From Elysia marginata (lineage: Eukaryota > Mollusca > Gastropoda > Plakobranchidae), in assembly GCA_019649035.1 (NCBI GenBank), contig BMAT01000942.1:330163-387982 (forward strand): a stretch of DNA of 57,820 nucleotides, written 5' to 3'. Position numbers and translations under genes: made by a program. Under the pieces are notes generated by a model. That model ran no database searches and was not told where the DNA came from. It saw only the letters and a program-made list of their open reading frames with translations. This document shows, in pieces, positions 13,040 to 25,197 of the stretch (positions are counted from its first letter, which is position 1; the number at the start of each line of letters is the position of its first letter).

Positions 13040-13345
13040 CAGGTCAGTTTTGTGAGACATTAATAACTTGAGCCTGAGCGGATCAGGACAAATCTTCCTC
13101 AAGCTCAGTTCAATACTCACGGTTAGAGATCCCTGGTCCTCGAACCCCGGACCGCGGCAGAACAGCTCAGGTAGGCAAGCTAACCAGCCAAGCGGTTCAG
13201 GCCGGATGAACCTAGATCGGTTCAGGGCTTTGTTGGTTTGCAACGTCGCTGTTTATCAGAGGCCCAAATATTTGTTCACCTGAGGACAGAATCGGGTCCG
13301 GTTACAGGTGAAAGTGACAGGTCGACCGGCGAGGGTGATGGATGC
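13040..13345. other. GC-richer non-coding island
   Basis: The composition is above the surroundings, with a repeated CGGTTCAGG word at 13193-13201 and 13218-13226 (25 bp apart). TCAGGCAGGTCAG lies near 13034, and a TGACAGGTCGACC word lies near 13316. Overlapping opposed short frames exist, but neither encodes a recognisable protein. Candidate regulatory element. Confidence 0.25.
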
Positions 13346-14877
13346 GGCAGGAGACCAGAGTCTTAAAGTCGGCACCAACTCAGGGAGATGATGAGAGAGG
13401 GATGGAAGTATACGTACAAAGAGAAAGAGAGAGAGAGAGCGACAAGAGGACAGTTTGACAGAAATGAGTCATTATGATTCTAGGAAAAAAGAGATAAACA
13501 CAAAAGAGAAAGTATGAGAAAGAAAAGTAAGGAAAGAAAGAGAGAATGAACAAGAGGGTAGGTGAGAGAAAAATGGAAGCGAAAGAGACAAATGAAGAGA
13601 CGGGCACAGAGAGAAAAAGAGACATAGGGAATGAGAGACTGAGACCGGGGATAAAGAGACGAAGAGGCACAGGGAAAGAGATTGAGTGGTAGATAGATAC
13701 GGAGAAAGATGAAAAAGGCATATGGAGTGAATGTGGCAAGATACGTAAAAGAACGGGAGGCACGACCGCGTCGTCGTCGTCTCTATCTATGTTTACGGTC
13801 GTGAGGTCTCGATTCAGGTGTAGACAGTCATGTACTTGTCTAGGCAGTCGCTATACTTCTGTAAACTCCGATCTTGCTAAAGCTAACGTCGTAAATAATT
13901 GTTCGGCACGGGCTGTTGAGAAAAGAGTTTATAAAATTGGCGTCCAATATAATTCTCGTGCTCTATGTAGTTTACGAAAGCTCACTAAACTGATCCGCGA
14001 AACACAGGCTGTTTTCTCAAGAATCAACAAGAGCAAACAGGCATGCCATTTGACACAATACAAACGCATATGTGGGCACGAGTATGCAATGGTTTAGTAT
14101 GAATAAGAATGTGAATATGAGCATGAAACCCTATTTTTCATGACCATGGAATTTTTTCTTGGTCTTGGTAGTATTTCAAGAATAACGTTTGATTTAAGCT
14201 TTAAAAAAAAACAATACTCTTGTGACAATATTGATAATCAATGTCAATTTTTGTTTGGAAATTATTGATCAGGGCGTGAAGAATTTGGGATGTTTACTTC
14301 TATATTGAGTTCGTGTATTTCGAAGCCGTAAAGTCATTTGTCTTTGCGCTACACATTCACATAACTATTTGTACTAAGGTGCAACATTAACTAAATTTTA
14401 TCAGTTTACAAGTAGATTGCCTTCATTGCATAAGCTCTAACAGACGCCCATATAGTATTTAACCCAAACTGATGTTACCTAATGAGAACATACACGTAGT
14501 TTTAGATTCCACAAAGTTAATGATATTTCATCGCGGTGAAATTTATGTCCCAAAGATCTAACCATGCAATGAGCTTACCACTTCTTTGAACCTACCCTCC
14601 AAAAATACCCAATACACTTGCATATTATAGTCTCTGTAGTATTTTTTTCTATTCCTCCACGCCGTTGACCCCTCTGTTTTAAGCCATCATGGCGTTAGCT
14701 AAAGGCCTAATTAAATCGTAAACTGAAGGAGTGTTTTGATGTCGTCTTACTATGTACCTGGACTGATTCGCTTGGTGATCGAAGCCTGGGGGCACACAGG
14801 GCGATAGTCTGAGCGATCGGATGGAGATGATGGATCACCTTGCCCGAGAGGTGGCAATAATCATACTGGTTGTGGCG
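13346..14877. other. Non-coding; purine-rich then AT-rich
   Basis: Degenerate GA-rich sequence extends from 13380 to 13700, including a short perfect (GA)n at about 13421-13439. A small CGT repeat lies near 13768-13780. The 102-codon frame at 13789-14097 has no recognisable domain. The remainder is AT-rich. Confidence 0.5.
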
Positions 14878-14924
14878 AGGAGAGAGAGAGAGAGAAGAAG
14901 AAGAAGAAAAAGAAGAAGAAGAAA
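14878..14924. repeat. (GA)n(AAG)n microsatellite
   Basis: GA units pass into imperfect AAG units, the same order as at 730-796. Confidence 0.93.
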
Positions 14925-15624
14925 CAGATAGAGAATCAGAAATATACAAGAGGGAGGAAAAGACTAGTATAAGAATAGTATATGAACGATGTGCTAGACA
15001 TAACACAAAATACATAGCTATTGCAAGTGTAACACAACTTAACCTCGGGAACTCCAATAATATCCCATTCTCCTCTTGTATACATCATTGAACATAGTTA
15101 TGCTTTACATGATACATATAAAGTACAACAAACTTCACGCATAGAGTATAATTATGCATATAATTTTTCAGCCTGTATTCACGAAAAACAAAAGAAAAAT
15201 AGGCCTCTTGAGATGCACTTTCATCATAAACGACGGTACTATACGTGAACAAAGAATAAATAAATATTATTAGGAGTGACTCGGTGAAGAGGAAGAACTA
15301 AATATAGATAAGGTGAGGAAAAGCACACGTTTTACAGCAATACATAAAACATGAACATGCGCAGTTAGGCGACAGTTTTGGCTTGGTACTCAGTGAAGCA
15401 CGTAACATTTACATATGGATATATTGGCACATTGTATATCTATATCCTGACGATGGCTGGTTGCGGGTATCTGATTTTTTTTTTTACTGTGATCACAGTT
15501 CTTTGGTGACACGCCTTTTTTCAATGCACATTAAATAAAAACAGCTGGGTCTGGGTGTGGCTGCATTTTTTAACCTCTAAATGTCTCTTGACTATGTCTA
15601 TCTGACACTTTCTTATGGCAATCT

Positions 15625-15625
15625 T

Positions 15626-15658
<33 letters not shown>

Positions 15659-15715
15659 GTCTCTCTCTCTGTCTGTGTCTGTCTCTCTCTCTCTCTCTTT
15701 CCCTCTCTCCCTCTA
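15625..15715. repeat. (CT)n/(CTGT) microsatellite
   Basis: A perfect CT run at 15626-15650 is followed by CT interrupted by GT and TGTG units. Confidence 0.94.
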
Positions 15716-15719
15716 TCAG

Positions 15720-16080
15720 TCGACAGGGCCACAGTCACACCGTTAACAGTAAGAAAGAACAATGACAATGACGACAAAAGCGGGAAGCGCCCACCGTCAG
15801 ATTTGGGGTGAAAATGGATTTGGCATCCAGTGTGCCTGTACTGTCGGGTGGCGCCTAACTCCATTAGCCGACACTTTCAGTGCCATTTTCTCTGGCCCCG
15901 TGTCCCTCTCGCTGCTATCGTCGCTGACTGGACCTCCTAATTCGATTATCCCATCGATAAAGCTCAGCGCTAGGATCCGGGCTAAAGGCACCTCATGGCC
16001 ACTGAAATATGCTCAACAATGGGTGACTGCTGGACCGATCGAGCTGCTGCCAAACGAGAACAAGTTTTGTTTAGAGATTA
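15720..16080. other. GC-richer island, both strands open
   Basis: The plus frame 15762-16115 is 117 codons long and a minus frame overlaps it. Neither shows a known domain or clear splice sites. The words AATTCGATTATCCCATCGAT and GCTCAGCGCTAGGATCC lie near 15939-15978. A conserved non-coding element is as likely as an unrecognised exon. Confidence 0.25.
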
Positions 16081-16800
16081 TGCATTTTCGCATGTCTCGT
16101 TTTGTGCCGTATTGACAATTGATTTCGGTGTGTCGATATTAAAGCAATAAGTATTTGACTTTGATTCCTTATGTTATGTTAAACGTTTTTAGAGCTAGAA
16201 TCTTGTCTATAATCTATCCGGTGCCATAGAACAATAAACAGCGGTGCGTGTATGGTGAAGAGAAGTCGTTCATATAGCTTTTGAGTCTGCATAATAACTT
16301 TGGAAATAGTTGCACTGATAACGAAGTTACAAATGATGAGTCAAAGAAGAAGATATTTTGGCTTTCTTATTGGAAACGGACTGTCCCGGATTTATCTGAA
16401 ACTCTGGCATATTGAAATCGGTATAGCATAACATACGCCTAGTGTTTTCCCTTTGCAGTGCCAAAGTATCGGAAAGAAAGTAGTCACGCAGTAAATACAT
16501 TTCCATCGAGTTTACTAGACAGCAAAAATTACTCCAAAACCCCACCACAATCATGGCTACAGCCACGAATATTTAAATGTGCATCTCTTTCTCATAATCT
16601 GATTGCAACAGGGGAACAGTATTTCAGGAGCTTGTTTAGTGGGCTAGGTGGCATTATTACATATGCTCAGAAAATTTTGTTTCACTACTAACTTGTTAAA
16701 CCTAGGCCCTTGATCCGTAATCAAAACACCAACAAATGGACGTAAACTCCCTTATGGCTTTGAAGATAAGAGTTTCTGGTTTTTTCCCCTTATCCTTGGT
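16081..16800. other. Non-coding, no gene seen
   Basis: AT-rich sequence with opposed short open frames (16327-16566 minus, 16458-16691 plus) that have no recognisable family features. Confidence 0.5.
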
Positions 16801-16878
16801 CATTTCTCTATCTTTTTGTTTATATATCTATCTATCTGTTTGTTTCCCTCTTCCTCTGTTTTACTTTTTGTCTCTCTT

Positions 16879-16914
<36 letters not shown>

Positions 16915-17105
16915 CCTGTCTGTCTGTGTCTGTCTGCCTATCTCTCTTTCTTTATATATCTCTCTCTTCTCTCTCACTCTCTTGTGTGTCAGCATTTTCT
17001 TGCTTTCATTTGCTTTCTTTACTCACTTCTTATCTCTTTCTGCGCCCCCTCTCTCTCACTTTCTTTCTCTCCCTCTCTATCTCTCTCCATCTGCCTCTCT
17101 TTTTT
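16801..17105. repeat. Long degenerate polypyrimidine tract with (CT)n core
   Basis: About 300 bases of mostly C/T on the + strand contain a perfect (CT)n at 16882-16911, TGTC repeats and TTTC variants. Three overlapping Ser/Leu-rich open frames here are artefacts of composition. Confidence 0.9.
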
Positions 17106-17214
17106 GTCCGCTACTGACCACTGCCTACCAGGAAAACATTCACCATCACCACGACCAACACTAGAAGTACTACACGTACTACGACCACCACCATTACAAT
17201 ACTCTTCAAGGTGG

Positions 17215-17400
17215 GGCTCGGGTCAGCGGACGCCCATAGCGACGTGCCCATTCCCGTGCGATCTTAATTTGATTACCGAGTGGAAAATTATCGCGATTAC
17301 CTCGCGGCTCCGCACGGCCTTGCGTCCCGGTAAATGCATGCAGGTTTGTAGATGAAATTGGAATAATTGATCTGATGACGACCCACCGGGATGCATGCCT
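17215..17400. promoter_or_regulatory. Candidate enhancer: GC-rich block with paired homeodomain-like words
   Basis: The composition is mixed and low-repeat compared with the pyrimidine tract on the left. GATTACC occurs at 17271-17277 and 17295-17301. The palindrome ATGCATGC occurs at 17334-17341 and 17391-17398. TTAATTTGATTACC and AAAATTATCGCGATTACC provide ATTA cores. No coding frame is convincing. Its right side abuts an N gap. Confidence 0.3.
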
Positions 17401-17430
17401 ATTCTGCTCACACCACCACCACCCGTGCTC

Positions 17431-17462
17431 NNNNNNNNNNNNNNNNNNNNNNNNNNNNNNNN
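17431..17462. other. Assembly gap (32 N)
   Basis: A run of 32 N bases. The open frames crossing it are meaningless. Confidence 0.99.
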
Positions 17463-17991
17463 ACATACTATCTCCCTGTCTCTTTCTCATCTCTCTCACC
17501 GCCTCTAATAGCCCACCCATACAACTTTCGTTCCACCGTACATCTTCAATGCTGTTGGGACTGCGACTAATCACAATCATGATCATTTTAATGATAATGA
17601 TGATATGGAATTGTAACTATCACCACTCTAGTGCCCAGTATGTTTGCGATTACTAATTATTACTGTTATTGGTTTTGCGAGCCACCCCAAGTTACTTTCT
17701 CATTTTGCCTTAATAGCCTCAGGTTGAGCTCGCGTAGAGCACAAACAATGGAGTTATCGTGACTGTCTTTAATACATGTGTAATATTTTTACTACTACTC
17801 TCAATATTGATATGACAATTTAACTGTTGTAATACAATCATTATAGTTATTATTGTTGATAGCTATTATTTTAATAAAACGAACACTTTGTCTCTTTGTT
17901 ATCAATTTCTCCGACCCAGCTCTAGAAAAATCCTAAAACACGATCCATCCTCTCTGTCTCTCTATCTCTGCCTGTCTAACTGTATGTGTGC

Positions 17992-17992
<1 letters not shown>
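17463..17992. other. Non-coding, no gene seen
   Basis: AT-rich sequence with imperfect ATG/ATC triplets near 17575-17610. Confidence 0.5.

Positions 17993-18039
<47 letters not shown>
17993..18039. repeat. (TC)n microsatellite
   Basis: The perfect TC run is 18005-18039. A further degenerate CT tract lies at about 18181-18223. Confidence 0.95.
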
Positions 18040-18042
<3 letters not shown>

Positions 18043-18223
18043 CCGCCTATTTCTCTCTATCAATGTCTTTTCAGACAGACCAGGTAAAGATACGATACAC
18101 CGAAAGTTTTTGTTTGTTTTTTGCGACGGTCGCGCTGTAAAAACAAACGTATGATATGCAGCCAAAATCCCCCTGCGCCATCTCTCTCTGTGTCTTTCTC
18201 TATTTCTCTCTGTTTCTCTCTCT

Positions 18224-19193
18224 GCATGTTTCAGATCCCTACCTTCTCTCATTCCCTTAAACACATATTAGTTATTATTACTGTAGTGTAGCAAATGTGC
18301 TCGTTAAATTAATGTCTTCGTTTGTATCATAATTCAATTATGCAAGCCTTTTTCTCCCTGACTGCCCTAAAATTATAGATTCGGCTGTGTACTGAAAAGC
18401 AGTCGTGCTAAAAAGATAAAAGATAAAATACAGATTTAGTTTTGGAGAAGGGATACGTTTTAGGTATTTTCTCCCATTATACTAGCAAGTTTGCGTGGCG
18501 CCAATCGGCGGTTTCATTTCTCCCGTTCGTGAATGGGGTTTTACGTGTGTGGCCCTTTAGCTCTTTTTCAAATAAACAAACAAAAGTTGGCTGGAAACAT
18601 TATAGTTTTCGTTAAAAGTATCGCAAGTTTTCTGTTTCCTTTGACAGCGAACGTTTCCGCAAGAATAGCTCCGTTTACGAGCCGCTTTGTCAAAGTTGAA
18701 TGTGTCTTCAAAATGGGACAAACAGATTTTTTGTTCACACTCACTCCCCGCGTAGTTAGCTGGCGAGGTAGACAACTGCAGACATATAATAAAATAATGC
18801 AGACTGAGCTGCCCATAAATATTCATTGGCACAATATTTCGCATTGGTATCTGTAGGCTGATGTCCCAGTTTTGATGTCAGCTGTTGTGCTCTCGGTAAG
18901 CCGGGCGTCAGTTCGAAGCTGTGTAGTGGAAAGAAATCTAAAGTCTACTCGTTGTTCGTTGTGTCCGCAGTTGAGGGCTATCCGATGATCACCTGGATAC
19001 GTCACATACGAGAAAGTTAATATTGCTGCTTGCCTGAGTGTGAATTTAAAATGCCGCAGAGGAAGACTTTGCCAACACATTTGGTCTGAAAACTCATACA
19101 TGTACTCTCATAAGTTATGTCTCCCTCAATGCTTCGTTAGAGCCCTTTCTTTTAATTCTCGTTCCATACTTGTATGCTTATATCTCACACGCA
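18224..19193. other. Non-coding, no gene seen
   Basis: Balanced to AT-rich sequence. Opposed overlapping frames at 18533-18856 (+) and 18557-18844 (-) are both open, which argues against either being selected. A TACATGTA octamer lies at 19097-19104. Confidence 0.5.
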
Positions 19194-19226
19194 CTCACAC
19201 ACACACACACACTATCTCTCTCTCTC
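19194..19226. repeat. (CA)n then (TC)n microsatellite
   Basis: About nine CA units, then CTAT, then six TC units. Confidence 0.93.
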
Positions 19227-19898
19227 CACTACATTTAAGTACGCTCTCCATCTCTGTCATATTTTCTCCATATCACATTCTGATAATCACATTATGAATA
19301 CTTGCATGATAAAAGCACCATCAACACAACACCATCACTTCCACAACCACCTTTACCACATCCTATCCATAGCCGCTGTTTCCCCAGCGAGAAGGTTATT
19401 GCAGGCTGCTATTAGAAGAAGCAGAAAGGGAAACAAATTGCATTGAATGGGCGCCAGAGAATGCTGGGCGCTCGGCCCCCTCTCTAAAGCAACGTTCGGA
19501 GTTCTTTCAGTAAGAGCTCCTGTGCTCGTGCACGATGCTGGTGGGCACAAAAGAGCAGCTTAAGGACCACTACATCGGCTCTCTATGGGGCAAGACCGGC
19601 CCGCTTAGCCTCTTTTATTACCGCAAAGAAAACGAAACAGACGCGCTGAGAGAAGGGAAAAAAGATAACTAATACGCTACATACGCGGTGGGCGACCATG
19701 CTTTGGGCATGATTTTGCAAGGGTTTGTTAAAAGTTCAGCTTTTTATGGCCAGAAATTAAAAGAGGCAGAGAAAAGGGATATTTCAATCCCAGCTCTATG
19801 ATACGGTAGTGTTGCAAAGCTTAGGCATGGCATTGCCAGAAACCTTTCCTTTAATTGATCGTCCCCACAGCTTCCTAATAGTTTGTTTATACAGACTG
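19227..19898. other. Non-coding, no gene seen
   Basis: Mixed composition, GC-richer at 19440-19610. CACCA-type triplets lie near 19315-19360. No gene recognised. Confidence 0.5.
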
Positions 19899-19899
19899 C

Positions 19900-19930
<31 letters not shown>
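19900..19930. repeat. (CA)n(CG)n alternating purine-pyrimidine tract
   Basis: About eight CA units pass without a break into about seven CG units, giving an unbroken alternating purine-pyrimidine run of about 31 bp. CG repeats are otherwise rare in this AT-rich window. Such tracts are the classic Z-DNA-forming sequence. Confidence 0.95.
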
Positions 19931-19931
<1 letters not shown>

Positions 19932-22900
19932 AAAACATATTTGCACAACCAAACTTTAATGAAAAACTTTCTATGGTTCACCGCGATGTGCATATTATTT
20001 CTCCGTCTCTGGTTCTGGAGGTCTTCACACCTGCTTCCAAGTACGTGGCTGCACAAATATCAATGATAAGATTTTTCGGGTGGTTGTTGGTTTTTAAACT
20101 GTACTCCTTAAAGGTCCAGACATTGTTGCAATATGCTGCAAAAAAGCATTTTAGGCCAGTGTGGTTTTTGTTATTTTGTCCCAAAAGGTTTGAAAATATT
20201 TCAGCGGTTCTGTGAAATCTTACTTGGCAAATGCAGTGGGGGTTTTTTTATTGATGATTTTGTAGAAAAGGCTCAAGCAACATTGCATTTTGTGGGCGTT
20301 TGCAGAATGTAAAAAAGTAATTAAGATACCCCCTTCCGCTTATGAGTGCAATTAAAAAAAAAACCCAAGTTTTTCTCCTTGTTGACAGGATTTCCCATTA
20401 AATTTAGAGAATCATACTGCATGAGATTAAATACACGTAAGTGATCGGTACTTTGGAGGTGGGCCAGGCACCCGAAGTTTGAGATCTCCACGTCTTAGCA
20501 TTTAAATCTAAGGACACTAAAAGTAAAATGCCGTGGCGCTGCGACTATACAGGGGAAATCGCCGTTTATGAATGTCTAAGTGTCCCAGATGTTTTCAAAT
20601 ACACGTATTAATTTGTTTGGCTTTATTCTTTAACAAACGTTTTATGTGTCTATTCTTAAACAGTATTTATGACTTTCTTGCCTTGGCTTTTTTTCCTTTC
20701 ATTGTCTCTACGCGTTTATTTATTTTTGTTTTTTTGTTTCCGCCTTTTAGTTTCGATAAGTCGAGTGTATGACCATGCATAATGGAGTCACAGTATTCAG
20801 GTATCTACCCATTGACTGCCTTCGACCGCCCTAGTTCCACACCTGTCTCAAGCAAAGTCCGGACTTTCGATGTGCCATCCAACACCTGGAACAGTAACTG
20901 AAAGCGTACAACCGGCTTCTTTACGGTGATTGCTTCTAGGATCAGGACAGGTCGTGATCTCTTGCAATACAGTAGGCAAGAGGGATAAACTTAAAAGCAA
21001 TCTTTAAAATCTTGAAATTATTCGTGGAAAATCAATTGCCTTGAATCATTTAATATAGATCAATTGACCTGATGAAAACTTAAGTGAGTTGGGTTAACAC
21101 TCTACTGTCTTTCCTCCACGTATTTTCAGGATAGGATTTGTATGGTTGGATGTGAATGTATATCCCCCATCTAACGTCTAACGTCTTTTTCTATAAGCCT
21201 AACCATTTTAATGTTCCACGCATACACAAACACCGTATGTGGTTGTCCCTGGGTTGGCAGACAATGCTGGGATACGGGCGCTTCAGTCAAGAGGCCTCCG
21301 TGATTCCACGGGACGTGATGAATGGGGGTGTCTCCCTCCTCGTAAACGATCCCAGAGAGGTGTATTCATATCGGAACACCAGATCGTCTCGGCGTCGGAA
21401 CGGGAAAACCCCTGCCGAAAAGAATGAGCAAGAGAAAGAAAGTGGGGGGAAAAAGAAACGGGTGTGGGAAGGGAGGTGGGTGTATGTGTGTGTGTGTTTG
21501 TAAAGGGGGAAGGAGTTACAGGACTTTTACCAAAACCGAGCCTAGACCCACAGTCATTGTCACACCGGCTGCCAGTGATAAAAACTTAGAATGTTCCTTC
21601 TTGGCTTAAAACGAGGGTGGCAACGTTGGAATGAGAGAGCGAGGACAAAGGAGAGCTATAACAGACAGAAATACATTACAGACGCGTGAGAAGGAGATAG
21701 AGAGACAGAGACAGGGATATAAAGAGAGACACGTAGTGAAAGTTTGATGCTACATATACAAAGAGATTTTAATGGCAGTGTGAATTACATTTTAAAAGTT
21801 TTGGTTCATGAACTTGCACTTTTAGCTGCACTACGTATTATGGAAATAGGTTAAAAACGATAAATATTCTATGCAGTTCAATAACTTTATAAATAATGTG
21901 CACTTTTGTTTTGTAACCGACACTGTATAGAGAGTTTTTTTGTTGCAGAATCTAAATAAAGGAAGAAAAAAATACCATTTGAGAGAAATTCTGAATCATA
22001 GTTATATATGGACCCAACTTGCCAAACATGCGATGCGAACATACATGTAGACAACCCAAACTACTCGAGAATGGGGGCAACCTGGGCTATGGGCGCTGTA
22101 TGAGCATGGAGAGGATCCATGATATTATAGCGGTGTCACATTTAGACTCTTGCCTGCGAATAAATGTGTCACATTAATGTTCGAGGCCCAGCTCCCGGCG
22201 ACTCCTTTACCTCTTGTTTATTTACTCTGGAAGCAACGGCTCGCCGTTTACGAGCACCCTTTGTTCGGTTTGTGGGGTAGTTGGGGTAAGAGAGCTTGGC
22301 GGTCTGCTGATCGGGTCAGCTAGGGGTACCGCAACACACATAATTTTTTACATTCGGCGCTTCTGAAGTTTGGGATCTACTTTTTAAGAATTGCCACACC
22401 ATTGTTTCCGTTGTTGTTGATTTGTTGATGACTTAAATTGTCATAGACAGCTATGCTACTGTAAGGGAAATGTTAGTATTTTACAAAAAAAGCTCTATAC
22501 TTGTTATAAAAAAATGAAGTTTGACATTACTGTATTACGCCTAAAGCTTGCTGGTGCCTCTACTTCAAGAAAACTTGATCACGCATAAACATTTTTTTTG
22601 GGTAATAGGAGGAAATTTGTTGGTATTTCAACGGTAAATACAACAAGGGTATACTAGCAAACAGTACAGGCTTTGGGAAGCCTAGTATATTTTGTTTGCC
22701 TTTCATTATAAAAAAATTAGATTGCAATTGATAAACTTAATGCTAGTTATTTCAGTCCAGTGTCTATGCCAAATTTACGATAATGCATAAATAAAGTGTA
22801 TCTTATCTTGTTATTGTTTTGTTTAATTATTAAATAGAAATTCGTGTGGCACAACAGTTTGGGTGGCCAAAAAAAATTTCTTTGTATTTTTTTTATTCTT

Positions 22901-23960
22901 CCCTCCAAAATTATTTTTTGTGGAAAAGTGCTAATTGGCTTCAAGCAAGACAACATTCCTAACACGACTAGCTACGCTCCAAACACCATAATAGACGCCC
23001 TTTATGAAAGGTAAAAAAAAGGGAGAAACGGAAATAAAACCTGTCACGATTAGTTCTCAATTTGAGCGGGTCACAAATCGCCAAGGTTATCAAGGGCGAA
23101 CATGCCAACAAATTTAGATTTGGCTTGAGATAGAAAACGGGGTTGTATGGGCAGCCAAGGTTTCGGTCTAGATCTAGACAAAATTTTAAAAGTTTTTGTT
23201 AAAGAAGGACAACAATCCCATTCCCAAGGAACAGTAGGCTAACATTTGCTTATGGTAGAAACAATAATAGTTATATTAATTCTTGATGCGACCTAGACCA
23301 TTGCCTGCAAGCCGCCAATTTTTCTTTTTTTATTTTTTTTTTGTTTGCTGTATATCACAGCTTCAGAGTATCATAAAAAACTATCAATGCTCTTCCACCA
23401 AACGTTATAGAAGTTTAGTTCACGACTTACAAATTATATAATAGAAAAAGACAATGCATACCAAATTCATTCAATATTCTGATCTTACTTTTAAAAAATA
23501 CTACAACACCCTTGACGGCTTCCCAAAACTACCAAGATATAGGCCTATATAAAAGGCAAGGTGGTTAAAAAAAATAGCTGAAAAAATAGGAAATGAAATA
23601 AATTATTACATTAGGTACGTTGCCGTGATATCGTCAAAGTTGCAAAGAGATATTTTCTCCACACTGAAGTTGATCTTTGTGCCAATTATTTTCACGTTTT
23701 TTAAAAAGCTGAGACAAAGGTTCCTTGGTGGATTGTTGTAAGATGGCACTGAGAGAAACGGTGGGTTGTGTGTAGAAATGAAATGATTGAAAAGGACAGA
23801 AGAGTTAGAGGCGCATCGCTATGAGTTATTAGGAGGCATCGGAAAAATAGGAGGCGGTAGAAATAATTCATTCGTCGTTGTGTCGTCCCAAACTTTATTG
23901 AAATGACCTGAGGACAGTTAGATAATCGTGAAAGGCGAAAGAAAAGTGAACGCGTCACAT
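19931..23960. other. Non-coding, no gene seen
   Basis: Mostly AT-rich. The region 21230-21450 is GC-richer with a purine-rich end and a (TG)n at about 21484-21497. Palindromes GTCTAGATCTAGAC (23166-23179) and ATATAGGCCTATAT (23537-23550) are present. A TACATGTA octamer lies at 22042-22049. No recognisable protein, tRNA or transposon terminal repeat was seen. Confidence 0.5.
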
Positions 23961-23999
23961 AATCATTTCACAATTAGAAAGGAAAAGGGGTGGATTCTA

Positions 24000-24650
24000 G
24001 GTGAAATTTTGATAAATATGGAGGAGGAGGGCGCAACTCCCTCCTTCCTCTCTGACACCATACCCCTGTTGGGAGCCGGCCTTACTAATTCTCTCATTTT
24101 CCTTAAAGGGGGAGGAGAGATTGTGAAGCCAGACTCCTTCTGGCCCTCATGTCAGGCGAGGCACACAATTAAAGCATCCTCCCATTGCTATTGTCTCCTC
24201 TCTTGAGGCTCTTCTCGTTAAGTGTCGCCCCATCTCTTTGGCGAGAACTTCCTTGCAACCTCCAATCTCCAGGGGCGCCGTATGTTGTGAATCTCGTGCT
24301 AGGGTGAATGGGAAGGGGTGAATAAGAGAAAATGAGAGGTATGCATGCGACAGGATGAAGGGAGGGAGGGAGAAAGGAAGGAATATCACTCGATGCCATG
24401 TGCTTCAAAATCCAAATGACCACAGTGACATCAGGGACAAAAATTTATCAATGCCCATAGTGACCGCTGGTGATCTTGTGCCTGTTTTGTCAGAAAGAAT
24501 TGATTCCAGCGGATGTGAATTATAAAATCTCTACGGGATGAGTGGGGTTGTCCCCCCTGCCCAGCCCAGGGGACTTGACGGTTGCCAGTGTCACAGTGTA
24601 GGCTTTGACCATCCCTCGCCATTCCATCCACTATCCTGAACGTCTAATGC
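24000..24650. other. Two adjoining GC-richer non-coding islands
   Basis: The stretches 24030-24300 and 24420-24640 stand out from AT-rich flanks and lack repeats apart from purine-rich 24300-24390. The second holds TTTATCAATG, TTTTGTCAG (MEIS-type TGTCA) and AATTGATT words between 24441 and 24506. Open frames on both strands give no known protein. Candidate conserved elements. Confidence 0.25.
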
Positions 24651-25085
24651 CTCATTGGATGGTAAGATGATAGAAGCCATAAGAGATACAGATAGATAAA
24701 GAGAGGAGGATAGATAGAGAGGGAGAGTGAAATGAAGAGAAAAGACAGGAAAAGTGCATGCAAATGGGATAAGGATAGATAATGGAAAAGGCTTTAAGGT
24801 GAAAAGCAGTTTAATTATTGAAGCCAATAGTAGCAGCACGATAAAGTGTATATGAAATCACATCTCTCTTCCCGAGAGGAAAGTGTCACCCTATACCTGG
24901 AATTGAAAACAATTTCCTTTCACTGTAAGTAGACAACTGGGATTTCCGTTACGAAACTGCCATACCAGATTGTGGTGTCATCGAGATAGAAAAAAAGTCT
25001 TCCACTGATTTGAAACCTGAACAAGCCAGTTCAAACACTAAAATCGGTTGGTCATCAATTACTAAGGCCTGCTTCTTACCCACCC

Positions 25086-25088
<3 letters not shown>
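24651..25088. other. Non-coding, no gene seen
   Basis: Purine-rich GATA/GAGA-like degenerate sequence to about 24790, then ordinary DNA. Confidence 0.5.
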
Positions 25089-25142
<54 letters not shown>

Positions 25143-25163
25143 GTCTATCTTTCTCTCTCTCTC
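25089..25163. repeat. (CT)n microsatellite
   Basis: A perfect CT run of 42 bases (25089-25130) is followed by interrupted CT. A short (CA)n follows at about 25183-25197. Confidence 0.96.
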
Positions 25164-25197
25164 ATGTCACCCCTAAACTCCTAAAACACACACACAC

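Noticed and set aside
16736..17355. Three overlapping Ser/Leu-rich frames of up to 179 codons
   Set aside because: They translate a degenerate CT tract; all three + frames are open only because pyrimidine-only codons include no stop.
10117..22138. Shared 11-mer TAGCGGTGTCA at 10117 and 22128
   Set aside because: Hundreds of repeated 11-mers are expected by chance in a window this size.
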